Below are positions 54,207-64,000 of a stretch of DNA of 64,000 nucleotides, piece after piece. The DNA is taken from positions 25,984 to 89,983 of the forward strand of contig BQKZ01000507.1 in NCBI GenBank assembly GCA_036244855.1, in the 5' to 3' direction. The notes beneath the pieces were generated by a model. It was given only the letters and a program-made list of their open reading frames with translations. It made no database searches and was not told where the DNA came from. Source of the stretch: Temnopleurus reevesii (Eukaryota; Echinodermata; Echinoidea; Temnopleuroida; Temnopleuridae). Within the stretch, counting starts at the first letter, position 1, and each line of letters begins with the position of its first letter. A program made the translations under genes and the position numbers.

Positions 54207-56640
54207 GGTCACCTTACATTTATGTTAAACATTTTACAGATCATCTGTAACTTCAAACACATACGTAACGTGTAGATCATTGGGGAAATCTTTAGAAATG
54301 TTCTGACGGTCCTACATAAGCTGTTACTCTAAGCATACACATATTTTTTCATACAATATCTTTTGAAGCATTCTGATCATCACCAATAATAGAATACCTA
54401 AGTATTTTTATTTTTTTTGCAAAATTTTCTGGTCTAGTGGGTCACAATCAGAACATTTCTTTTAATAAAATAACTAAAAAAGATGAAATGAGAACGAATT
54501 TCAACCTGCCCCCAAAATAAGAACACAGCAGCCTTTTCACGACACATCGATTTCCCTTCCGTCACTGCAAGCCCCTGTGCAGTTCATTCATAAAGTAAGT
54601 AATCTGAGGCCCCAGTTTAAAGACACTGTCACACATTACGATTTCGTTATTTAAAAAATTGTCAGATTACGCAGTCTGACCCATGAAATCACATTCAAAT
54701 TAATGGAAAAACAACAAAGAATGCAAACAAGAAGGAAGTTAAACAGGCACTATCAATAATTCTATGAAATTTGAAGAAAGTATACCACGGATGCATTATT
54801 CCTGCACAGAGTGCCTGTGTAAGTCATATTTTAAATTTTAGCATTTTGAAGCACTAAACGTTAATTTAGAAACTAAATACTTTCAGTTTGGTTTGTGTAG
54901 GTCATCAACCATTTGTTAAGGACCTGGAAATAAAAAGATTTTTTTACACAAAAATAATGATATACAATGCCTTTAAAGACACATTTCCCAGCCCAGCTAT
55001 CAGTTTGAAATGTCAAAGGTGGGTGCTATCGAATTGCTTTAACCTAAATTCACTGTCATGGCCGAGATCACACATTCCTATAGAGGAATTCACACTACAT
55101 AGAATCTTTGAAAATCTTGAAAAACTGTGAAATGTAATCAATTTCAAAGATTAACAGCAAAAGTAATAATCTGCATTCTGTACAAGCTGAAATTTCTCAC
55201 TGGGGTTTTACTTTCGCTAATTTCGTGACCATGAATTCAATGAAATTTTCACTCAACATGATGCCAATAGACTTGCATACAATAATCTTTCAAACACGTA
55301 AAAAATTACAACCTGCTATGTACATATACGTCTGAAATTTTTTAAAGTTTCTATTGTATGATGGCTTTTATTACAGTATTACTTTTCTGAGTACATAGGC
55401 TCATTTCTATCCAAACACTACTTTTTAATGTTACGACTAAATTTTCAGAACAAAATATGATATTTCACCAATTCACAGCCAATTACATAGCTTTTCATAA
55501 TTCATTACACTTTCTTTATACCGCTGCACTTTACTTTCATGCTATTTACATTCATTCACATTCATGCTAAACTCCTCAAGTATACATAATAAAAAGACAT
55601 GCATGTTCCATTTTCTGACTTTGTGAAAGAAAGAATTGATTCGCAAACAGCTTACAAGTATTGAATTGAATTTTAAAATAGTAAATTATGAATTATATGC
55701 TATCACAGTACTCAACGTTTTTAAATTCAATTTGCTTGATATTGACACATTATGCATTATCAACGAACTCATCAAACAAAGCAGATTGATTTAGATGATG
55801 AAGTCATCGAATGTTTTAACGCTAGTAGTGTCAAATTCATAACTGGAGGTCAATCATTAAAAGGCACGCCCCAATATATAATCCATTGTATATTAATACG
55901 CTGTGATATAAAAAGGAAATTGGCTCTTAGCCCAAGGTCAAACATGAAATGTGACACCAATATTATCTCACTTCCATGACCTTGATGAAATATGGTTTGA
56001 AATAATCGCAAATTTTGCTGAGCAAGAGTTTGGATCATGTTAAATTCATAGCTGCCAACATGAGACAGTGGAGATTGGTAATAATCCTCCCACAAATTGG
56101 TAAACTTTACATATTGTACATTGAAAAGTGGGGAACTTACGTTGTCAAAATAGTTATCTCTGGTGAACTTTACACAAAACATTACAAATGTACGCCCAAA
56201 ATTAGTAATAATTACTAAAAAAATTAGTAACAGTTGGCAGCTATGTAAATTGTGTTAATTACTTAGTATCGCTGTTGGTGCAGACATCGATTTGCGATTC
56301 AAAGATTAAAATCATCATGTTCGCCAGCAGCAGGATTGGAAAGGAAGTAATTGGAATATGTGATAAGGGTAGCTTGTGATGATGACTCCTACAGTAGACC
56401 CAGATATTTTGAGATATGTCTCATATATGACATATCAGGTTGCACATTTTGATAGAAATCAGAAGGAGAGGTTGCGTTATTCTAAAAATGTGTTTTATAG
56501 GAAAATTATGTTGTTGTTATTAGAAAGCAATGTTGGTTTTAGAAAGTAATGATAATATGGAAAATTTGTACCATTCATCAGAGAATTCTGCTTTTACTTG
56601 AAATTTTGTGAAAACAGTAAGTTTTTGTTTCACTCTTCTT
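54207..56640. other. Non-coding DNA with one dispersed repeat segment
   Basis: 55215-55345 is the relative of 13690-13815. The frames at 54888-55130 and 55752-56218 lack splice or domain support. Confidence 0.55.
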
Positions 56641-58080
56641 CAGTTTTCTTCAGCTGCTGCATTATTCACATTCTAATGTTGACCACTCCCATAATTTGGA
56701 AAAGTTGGCATCTCTGAATCATTAACCATCTCAGTCAGTCAGTTGTCTATCCAGGTATTTATAGCTCTATGGCCTCGAGTCAGGTCAAAGTCAATCATAT
56801 ATTTGGGCTGATATTCCGAAAACTGTTCGCATTTCGTATGAATTTAAAGCTTTCGTCAAGTAGTGAATAGCTGGCCAAGAGTCAAGTTATTATCGTAAAG
56901 TTTGCTTTCACATTTCTTAAGTTTTCTTCAGCCACTGCATTTTTCATATTCTAATGTTGACTTCATGCATATTTTGGAACAGTTGGGATCTCTGAATCAT
57001 GACCCAGGGTGCTACAAGAATTTTTTGAACCACTTGCCCAAAAGAACGAGTGGCTTCTCAAATTAATGGCGCAAACTTGCCCAATGGCTCAATTTTGTTG
57101 CTCTGTGCATTCGGGCAAGTGGGTTTGTAGTGCCCTGTGACCCTCCCAGTCAGTAGTCTATCCAAGTATTTATAGCTCTGTGGCCTTGAGTAAGGTCACG
57201 GTCAATCATATATTTAGGTTGATTTTTCCGAGAACTAGTCTCTCATCCAGAAACATTCAATAAACATGAAAGTAGTTAACAAATTAAAGAAATTTCTGTA
57301 TGCACTGTGAATAATAGGGACAAAGTATTCACAATATAGATTTCATACAGAAAAGAAAGTAGCTTCCCTGTCCTTTCGCAGAGCATGTGTTATACCTATT
57401 CAATATTTATCTACATAATCAGAGGGAAGGAATTTGTTTTACGTTCCTATAGCTTTTATGAAATATAGAATTGAATTTGTCTACTTTGTACCAGTCTTTT
57501 CTCCCTTCTGCTCACAGTGATGACATGATGTGTAATTACAGCATGTTTTGGAACAGTTGGGATCTCTGAAACATTACCCTCTCAGTCAGTAGTCTATCTA
57601 TAGCTCTGAAGCCTTGAGTCCGTCAAAGTCAATCATATATTTGGGTTGATTTTTCCGAGAACTAGTCTCTCATCCAGAAACATTCAATAAACATCAAAGT
57701 AATAGACAAAAATCTCTGTATGCACTGTGAACGGTAGGGACAAAGGAATTGGACAAAGTAAACAACTTCCTTTCAAGCATTCACAATATAGCTTTCATAC
57801 AATAAAGAAAGTAGTTCTCCTGTATGTTCGCTGAACATGCGTGACACATGTTCAATATTTTCTACATAATAATAGGGAAGGATTATGTTTTAAGTTCCTC
57901 TAGCTTGTATGAATTATTTAGAAGAAGTTGTTTATTTTGTCCTAGTCTTTTTGTCCCTTCTGCTCACAGTGATGGCATGATGTGTAAACACAGCTCAGTG
58001 ACCTTGAGTTAGGTCAAAGTCAATCATATATTGAGGTTGATTTTCCCCGAACTAGTCTCCTATCCAGACACAATGATAAA
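56640..58080. repeat. Tandem array, unit about 400-430 bp, about 3.5 copies
   Basis: GGTCAAAGTCAATCATATAT or a close variant lies at about 56784, 57195, 57617 and 58012. Each is followed by GGTTGATTTTTCCGAGAACT-like words and, in later units, by CATCCAGAAACATTCAATAA and CTCTGTATGCACTGTGAA. The junction words AACAGTTGGGATCTCTGAA also recur (56700, 56980, 57552). The second unit carries a MITE. Confidence 0.9.
57005..57136. mobile_element. MITE with CAGGGTGCTACAA ends and TGACC duplication
   Basis: The left end CAGGGTGCTACAAGAATTTT and the reversed right end CAGGGCACTACAAACCCACT, with ACTTGCCC/GGGCAAGT further in, form inverted repeats. TGACC flanks both sides. Neighbouring array units lack this 132-bp segment, so the boundaries are well defined. 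Confidence 0.9.
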
Positions 58081-58136
58081 TAGATATATAGATAGATAAA
58101 TAAATAGAATAGAATAGAATAGAATAGAATAGAACA
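58080..58136. repeat. (GATA)n and (AATAG)n microsatellites
   Basis: GATA-type units pass into about six AATAG units. Confidence 0.97.
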
Positions 58137-58189
58137 TGAATGTGTAAGTTGTATAAGTTGCACTCAGGGGTAGACTACCCCTACATCAC

Positions 58190-58620
58190 CTCCTTCCAAC
58201 ATTTTCTGATTTCCTGTGGGTGCAGGACTGTGATTAGCAGTGGGATCTCCCTAGTCATCCAGTAGCAAAATTTAGATTCTCATTGGAAAGCTAAGGTGAA
58301 GGTGAAATAGGGCTGACAGTTTCTAGTCTTCTCAAATTCAAAATATTAATTGGCTCACTAACTGTGAACTACATACTTGCAGAGGAAGTTTTGGAGCTTA
58401 GCTGGTGGTGAGGGTGGACAACCTTGAATAGGACATGTATCTGTACGTTTTACAATTTGCTCTCAGTTTGAAGTAGGAGACTAAACCCTCTTCTAACATT
58501 TTCTTATTTCCTGTGGGTGCAGGACTGTGATTAGCAGTGGGATCTCCCTAGTCATCCAGTAGCAAAATTTAGATTCTCATTGGAAAGCTAAGGTGAAGGT
58601 GAAATGAGACTGACAGTTGA
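58190..58620. repeat. Direct repeat of about 130 bp, period 297
   Basis: From AACATTTTCTKATTTCCTGT through GTCATCCAGTAGCAAAATTT to GAAGGTGAAATRRG the two copies (58198 and 58495) are nearly identical. Confidence 0.95.
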
Positions 58621-58624
58621 CGGG

Positions 58625-59340
58625 GTCTGTTGAGGGGCCATCTTGAGGAGGAGGGGGTTGTAGCGAGGTGCAAGTAGTGAGGTGAACTGGAGATGGGTTG
58701 AAGGGTTGGAGAGGTAAGGGAGAGAAGAGGATGGGGAGAGGTGGAGGGGGAGAGGTGGAGAGGGACGGACAGAGGGAGGGAGGGAAGCAGAAGGCTAAGG
58801 GGAGAGGACTGGGGATAGAGGGAAGAAGGGAAGGAGGTACAGGGGGGGAGAAGTGGATGATGGATGGGAGGTAGGGAGGGGTAGGGATGATAGGGAAGGG
58901 AGGGGAAGGGGATGGGAATGGGAGGGGAAGGGGAGGAAGAATTGGAGGGAGAGGAAAGGGGAGGGGGGACTGGGTGAGAGGGACAGGGAAAGAGGCCCTG
59001 GGACAGGGAGCTGGAGAGGGGGGGAGGATGGGAGGGAGGGAGGGAGGGAGAGAAAGAAAGTGAGGCAGAGGAGAGGGAAGGGAATGGAGGGAGGGAGGGA
59101 GGAAGTGAAGGGGGGAGGAAGAGGGGAGAGGAAGGGGAGAATGGGATGGAATGGAAGGAGATAAGGAGGAAGAAGGGAAGGGGAGGAAGGAGGGAGGAAG
59201 GGAGGGAGGGAGGGAGGAAAGGATAACTCAGAAGGAAAAGCTGAGAGAAGTGAGGGATGGAGAGAATGGGTAGGAAGAAAGAATGGGACAGAGACAGAGT
59301 GAGGATGGAGAAAAGGGATGGAGGGAGTAAGGAGTAAGCA
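58625..59340. repeat. Polypurine tract of about 700 bp
   Basis: This strand is G/A-rich (GGGAGGRAGG units). The 291-codon minus-strand frame is Ser/Pro/Leu low-complexity and not a gene. Confidence 0.93.
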
Positions 59341-59857
59341 AGTAAGTGAGCTAGGGGGTGGAAAACAGAGTCAGAGGCGGGGAGAAATGAGTGTGTGAAG
59401 GGAGTGGAAAACAGCTGGTGAGAAGTGAAAATGGGAAGTGACACAGCAAGAAATCAAATCACATGAGAATAACATTCCCAAACCTAGGTGGTAAAAGAAA
59501 ACATTCATGAAAAAAATATGAAATGACACGAAAAACATGGAGCAGGGTGGTCCAAGAAAAAAAATCACACTTAGGTCACATGATATATCTTTCATACTTC
59601 ATCACATCAACAGTCGGATGGAGAATCATTTTTATGTGGCATTGTGCCAGAAAACCAGAAATAGAAATAGATTAGATCTACAAAACAAAGACAAAAATAG
59701 AATATATTATCCTCTAGAAATGGGGAAAACGATTATTGCTAAATCACTGTACAGATGTTATGTGCTCCTTACATGGTCTTTAGGTACTACAACATGATGG
59801 ATGAGAAAGAAAAATTGAATTAATCCACCTACTGATCATGGGTATATGAACAGAGAT
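59341..59857. other. Non-coding DNA
   Basis: No exon or repeat was recognised. Confidence 0.6.
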
Positions 59858-59907
59858 GCCAACCGTTCCAGAATATGTGTGAGGTCAAAATTAAAATGTG
59901 AATGATG

Positions 59908-60186
59908 GAAGTGTCGTGGTGTAGTGGTTCGGACTCTCGCCTCTTAACTAGAGGGTCGGTGGTTCGAATCTCTCCCAGGGCGTTAATTTCCTTCAGCAAG
60001 AAATTTGCCCATAGTGTGCTGCACTCAACCCAGGTGAGGTGAATGGGTACCGGCAGGAATTTATTCTTCTAAATGCAGAAGCGCCTATAGTTGGCAGCTA
60101 TGCTATGGCCGGGTAATAATATTAGATAATTTGTCTCGCGCCTCTGAATAGGTGAATAGAGAGATGGCGTGTTTAAATGCTATATA
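59908..60186 (+). mobile_element. tRNA-derived SINE inserted in a dispersed repeat
   Basis: The head GTGGTGTAGTGGTTCGGACT (A box) and GGTGGTTCGAATCTC (perfect B-box core) precede the body TTAATTTCCTTCAGCAAGAAA, GTGCTGCACTCAACCCAGGT and GGAATTTATTC. The tail is degraded (TATATATTAATAACGC). The host repeat is the one seen uninterrupted at 48868-48980. Confidence 0.92.
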
Positions 60187-60254
60187 TTAATAACGCAACA
60201 GCTGAACAAATGTGAGAAAAAACAATAGCAATACTATCAGCCATTCACTTGAGA

Positions 60255-60725
60255 GAAAATTTAAAAGAAGAGTATACTCCAAAATAATATTTCTTCAACA
60301 GGAGCACAAAAGCCAGATCAACAAAATAAAAAAAGTTTGAGAAAAATCGGACGACTTTGATATAAAAACATTCATGAATGTTTCAATATCTAAACAAATT
60401 GGCAACTGATGATGTCATATGGGCACTACTGACCATTTAATTATATTCATATCAATTTTATAAAATGTTACTTTTTCCAAAAAAATATGATTTCCTCAAC
60501 ACTATAACCCAAGGATATGTGCATGCTAGATATGTAGAGAGATGTGATAATACTTTTCAACCACTGCTCATTACAACGTAATAAGAGTGTAGAAATAGAA
60601 TGCATCCATGGAAGCGATAATTTCAAAGACCACATCAAATCAGCGATGTCCTTGACTTAGATATGAAATGGATATATCATAAATAAAAGAGAAATAAAGT
60701 GTATCTAGACGGCGACTTTAAAGAA
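60255..60725. repeat. Dispersed repeat related to the 5.4-kb element
   Basis: AGAGTATACTCCAAAATAAT followed by AAAAGTTTGAGAAAAATCGG and AACATTCATGAATGTTTC follows the plan of the left ends at 5378 and 39934. The right end is unclear. Confidence 0.55.
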
Positions 60726-60729
60726 TCCT

Positions 60730-61020
60730 GATAGATTTTCAGAGCAATCATGGCGCTGGTCGGGGCTTCTAAGGAATATAAGCCATCAATTATGAACCAG
60801 CGGTGGGAGGTGAAAAGGTTAGCCGCCATTAACGCCCCTATAAAACGCTCTTAATCTATTGATGTTATGGGATAGATGACGGACACTGGATAGCTGTTGG
60901 ATGTTGTTTGATGGCCGACTCTGGATAAAGAAAACTAGGACAAGGTCGATTGAAGGTGATGCTGTATTCAAATCAGCATTAGGCGAAATAAAAATTGTTT
61001 GGATGCATTCAACCAACTGA
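60730..61020. promoter_or_regulatory. Unique GC-elevated block, possible enhancer
   Basis: It contains homeodomain-type words (CCATCAATTATGA, TCTATTGATGTTATG) and a CAAGGTCG nuclear-receptor-like half site in repeat-free DNA. Function is inference. Confidence 0.22.
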
Positions 61021-64000
61021 TCCTTTGAATACGGCCCGATCTGACCTTCGTTTGTTTACCATATTTTTTTTCTTTACAATCATATTGAAAAATCATAGAA
61101 AAATTATAAATAAGCATATGGAATTTAAAGAAGGGCAATATTGACACAGTCTATTTAGATCTGCTTTTGCTTTCACTTTTTAAAAATATTTTTCATATAA
61201 ATTGAAAGATATGTCGCATAACAGGGTCCGTATAGTGATCCAACTCTTTAAATGATCTAAATTTTGTCCCTGTTCACCATCCACGATCGACCCCATTTAC
61301 ACTAACATAACTAACATAATGCCTGGACTAACATAACATCTGGACTATCATACCGTTACCCTTAAATATGGTTCCGAAAAATGATATTGAATGGCATTTT
61401 TTGTAACAAAGTATGCTTTGATAATAACTACTTCTTCTTTCTCAATTGGACTTCACGTATCTTTTTAAAACCCTGCACAAAACAATTGGTATTCTTCTTC
61501 AAGGCGTAAACGAAAATTAATTACGAGAAGCTCTTCATGAAAGACGATCTGGTTTTTACAAATATGACCAAAAAAAAGTATTTTGACAGATTATTAAGGA
61601 GTTCTGTAAAAAGAGATTCTGTAATTCAAACATTACCTGCCGAACAAGCATACTGTTTGCGTAAAATTAGAAAAGGAATTGGACACAAGGTTATGACTTG
61701 CATCATTTTCTTGTCCTTGATTTAATTCACAACCTGCCCAAGGATATCTTCAAGTTCAAAGAGTAAATTTGAGCTATATTTATACATATTGTCTGTCAAT
61801 GTCATGGGTTTTATTGTCAAAATAGATTCCTCCTTCTGTATAAAGATAATCTAAGGTCAACACATCAATCAATTTTCTACAAATAGAATGGAAAGTCAAA
61901 AAAGAGGGGCACAAAATCTTTTTGTTATCCGTTAGACTGGCAGTTCTCTATCACCCTTCAAGTACATTCCAAATGCGAGGCTCACTTAAAAAACAAAGTA
62001 GCAGTAATACTTGTCTGCATGAATTTTCAAGGTATGCGATATATCAAAAAAAGATAAAAGGAATTGGTAATTTTCATAACTTTGTGTTGAATTCAAATTA
62101 TGATATTGATTTCAATTCTAGGTATCTTCTTTCTTTGAACTAAAAGAACTCGAATCTCTACATCCTCAGGAAAATGCAACGAATTAAGGAAATCTTTACT
62201 TGGGTATTACTTTACAAACCTAAGCTGTGTTTTGCACCTATCGGAGAGCATTTTTGTAAAAACTTTTTGTGTGATTTGACATGAATAACATCAATTTGAG
62301 CAAGGTCGAAATTAATTTGCATACAAATGATTTCATACTAAATAATGAGAATTCTCCCTCTGAATTTTTCACAGCTCGTTGCGTCTTCATCCTATGGCCA
62401 TACGATTTCAGCCAGCGCACATTTAAAGTGCAACGCACCAATAGATTTCTGGTAAATTTCCAATGTTCTCTACATTCATTCCGCTTGGCCGAGTCATCAA
62501 CGGGAATATCAATTTCGAGAAGACACGCTCGGTTTGGCAGAGGTTTTGAGGGCGCAATGATAAAAAAATAATTTCTGATTAGTTCTAGGGCAGCCTAAAC
62601 AAAACGCACATGACCATACCCTAATTTTTGCGTAAACCGGAGCAGGAAAATGTAGGTTAACGACATTGGATTGTTTCATGTGTGCTGTGAGAGCATGTGT
62701 CTCCCGACAACTGTTTGACGATCGATGGCGAGGGCGGTGTCTGACGCTATATTTTCAAAATTTGTCTGACCTAAGACATACTGAGGTATCTTCAGTTCTT
62801 ATGATGGCTGGACATTTACTGCATGCAATTTGGATGAATTATACTATCAATTGTATTCAAATTTATTCACATTTATCCCAAGAAATATACATTCAGCTGT
62901 CAAAAACTAGTGAGAGTAGAATAGTCAGAATGCTTCTAGCATACATTAATGTTTCTAGGAGATTGACCAACCTAGCAACAAACACTGCATGCTATCCACA
63001 TTCCTTCTATGGGATAGTAGGATACCGTAAAACACTGCGTACAAGCGTACATTAGCATTAATTTCTTGAAAAGTGCCCTCTAACGTCCAAAATGATCAAG
63101 TGCAATAAATATTGATATGATGATATAAATAACAACACCCGAACTTCTTTGATGAATATTCATGATTACTATTTATGCCCACCAAAATAAAATCAGTATG
63201 GAAAACGGTTTGTATTGTTCACTTGAACCTATTGAATGATATCATGCCATGGTTATACAGTCTTTATTCTGTCCATTACTTGGTAACAAATACGTTGCAT
63301 TCTTTAAAGCTGCTAGTAATAACTGAACTACAATACCAATCGGACAAGCTTTCGAGTTATCTATACCAATTTTGAATTAGAGGTATGCGTACAATTTGCT
63401 TTAATTAGTGAACTGTGCCATAATGCATAAAAAGATGCGTTGAAACCCAATTCTCAAAATTAAAGTCCTAAATACGTGGTCCTGATTGGTTGAAAACTGA
63501 GTTCCGTTTAATTTTCTGACCTGCGATTAATCGCAACTTTGTTATGTAACAGGGCTCTGGTCTCTTGATTCGCGACATGCCTGTTGGGAAGTTTTTTAGG
63601 GGGACCTATAACCATTACCTAGCATGAAAACATATGATGCATCATATCGACTATATTTATACTTTTTTAAGATACATTTATTGAAATGGGAAAGGGGACC
63701 ATTGTTTTTTTATCTAATAATAACTGGCCTGACTAAAAAGTATTTGTGCTGCTAGATGTTATGTTTGCATTGTATCACTTGAAGCATTTCCTTTGACTCA
63801 CACAAGCCGGTGGACAAGCTTTCACAAGAGAAAGTATATCTTTATAAAAGTGGATTGTCGTAAAGCTATTCAACTTATTTATGTTCAAACTACATATTCA
63901 GTTGCGAGCTAAATAACTATTTCGGAACAATGAGAACACCAACTCATTCTCACAATTAATTCCAAATCTCAGGGTTTCAGCATCCAATTCAGAATAAAAT
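61021..64000. other. AT-rich non-coding DNA, no gene seen
   Basis: The frames at 61537, 62281 and 62666 have no splice sites or domains. GCGATTAATCGCAACTTTGT near 63522, followed by a GTTATGTAACAGGGCTCTG end, may be a MITE terminus, but its partner was not found. Part of 62970-63040 (CCTAGCAACAAACACTGCAT) may be a remnant of the 44-kb MITE family. Confidence 0.5.

Noticed and set aside
58569..59444. 291-codon minus-strand frame
   Set aside because: It is Ser/Pro/Leu low complexity from a polypurine tract, with no domain or splice structure.
59911..59985. tRNA gene candidate (A and B boxes present)
   Set aside because: The tRNA fold is not complete, and the head is followed by the SINE body, so it is a tRNA-derived SINE. 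The same applies at 33041.

Overview
The window is eukaryotic, AT-rich, sparse in genes and very rich in repeats. It looks like animal DNA, most likely a sea urchin of the Strongylocentrotus type. The reasons are tRNA-derived SINEs ending in a (TTA/ATT)n tail, many short fold-back (MITE-like) elements, a Ty3/gypsy gag with CCHC knuckles, ACGG/ACGC satellite DNA beside a GCCTCC stem-loop, and frequent C/G homopolymers. Species assignment is inference; no sequence search was possible. Two runs of N (7452-7650 and 40231-40645) and five single Ns (3295, 11196, 12578, 19741, 28152) mark a draft assembly, and several Ns sit at repeat edges.

There is no complete host gene. The best host coding evidence is on the minus strand. 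A first coding exon (24430-24349) has a good start context, an upstream in-frame stop and a GTAAG donor. An internal exon (35879-35696) has clean splice sites and encodes a textbook SUMO-interacting motif. A weaker candidate exon lies at 39278-39130. The first two end in the same splice phase, so they could be alternative 5' parts of one minus-strand transcript whose shared downstream exons lie outside what I can recognise. Weaker candidate exons lie at 1790-1846 (+), 3957-3857 (-) and 48139-48343 (+). Most of the window is then probably intron or intergenic DNA.

The only long open reading frame is a retrotransposon gag-protease fragment (11347 to about 12577). A primer-binding-like site and an LTR remnant precede it, and single Ns cut it off on both sides. 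No reverse transcriptase or integrase follows.

The rest is repeats. 1-5.4 kb: minisatellite and MITE. 5.4-10 kb: a terminal-inverted-repeat element, a pyrimidine-rich repeat with a gap, microsatellites and a SINE fragment. 14-17 kb: three fold-back MITEs. 17.6-20.7 kb: a polypyrimidine tract and an assembly duplication. 22-28.4 kb: several short tandem duplications. 30-35.5 kb: four MITEs and an element split by a SINE. 38.8-47.5 kb: many MITEs, a tandem array and a MITE inserted into its own relative. 48.9-50.4 kb: a SINE cluster. 52.5-54.2 kb: triplet repeats, a tandem array and a fold-back holding telomere-like repeats. 56.6-59.3 kb: a tandem array invaded by a MITE, then polypurine DNA. 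59.9-60.2 kb: a SINE in a repeat whose uninterrupted relative lies at 48.87 kb. 61-64 kb: nothing recognisable.
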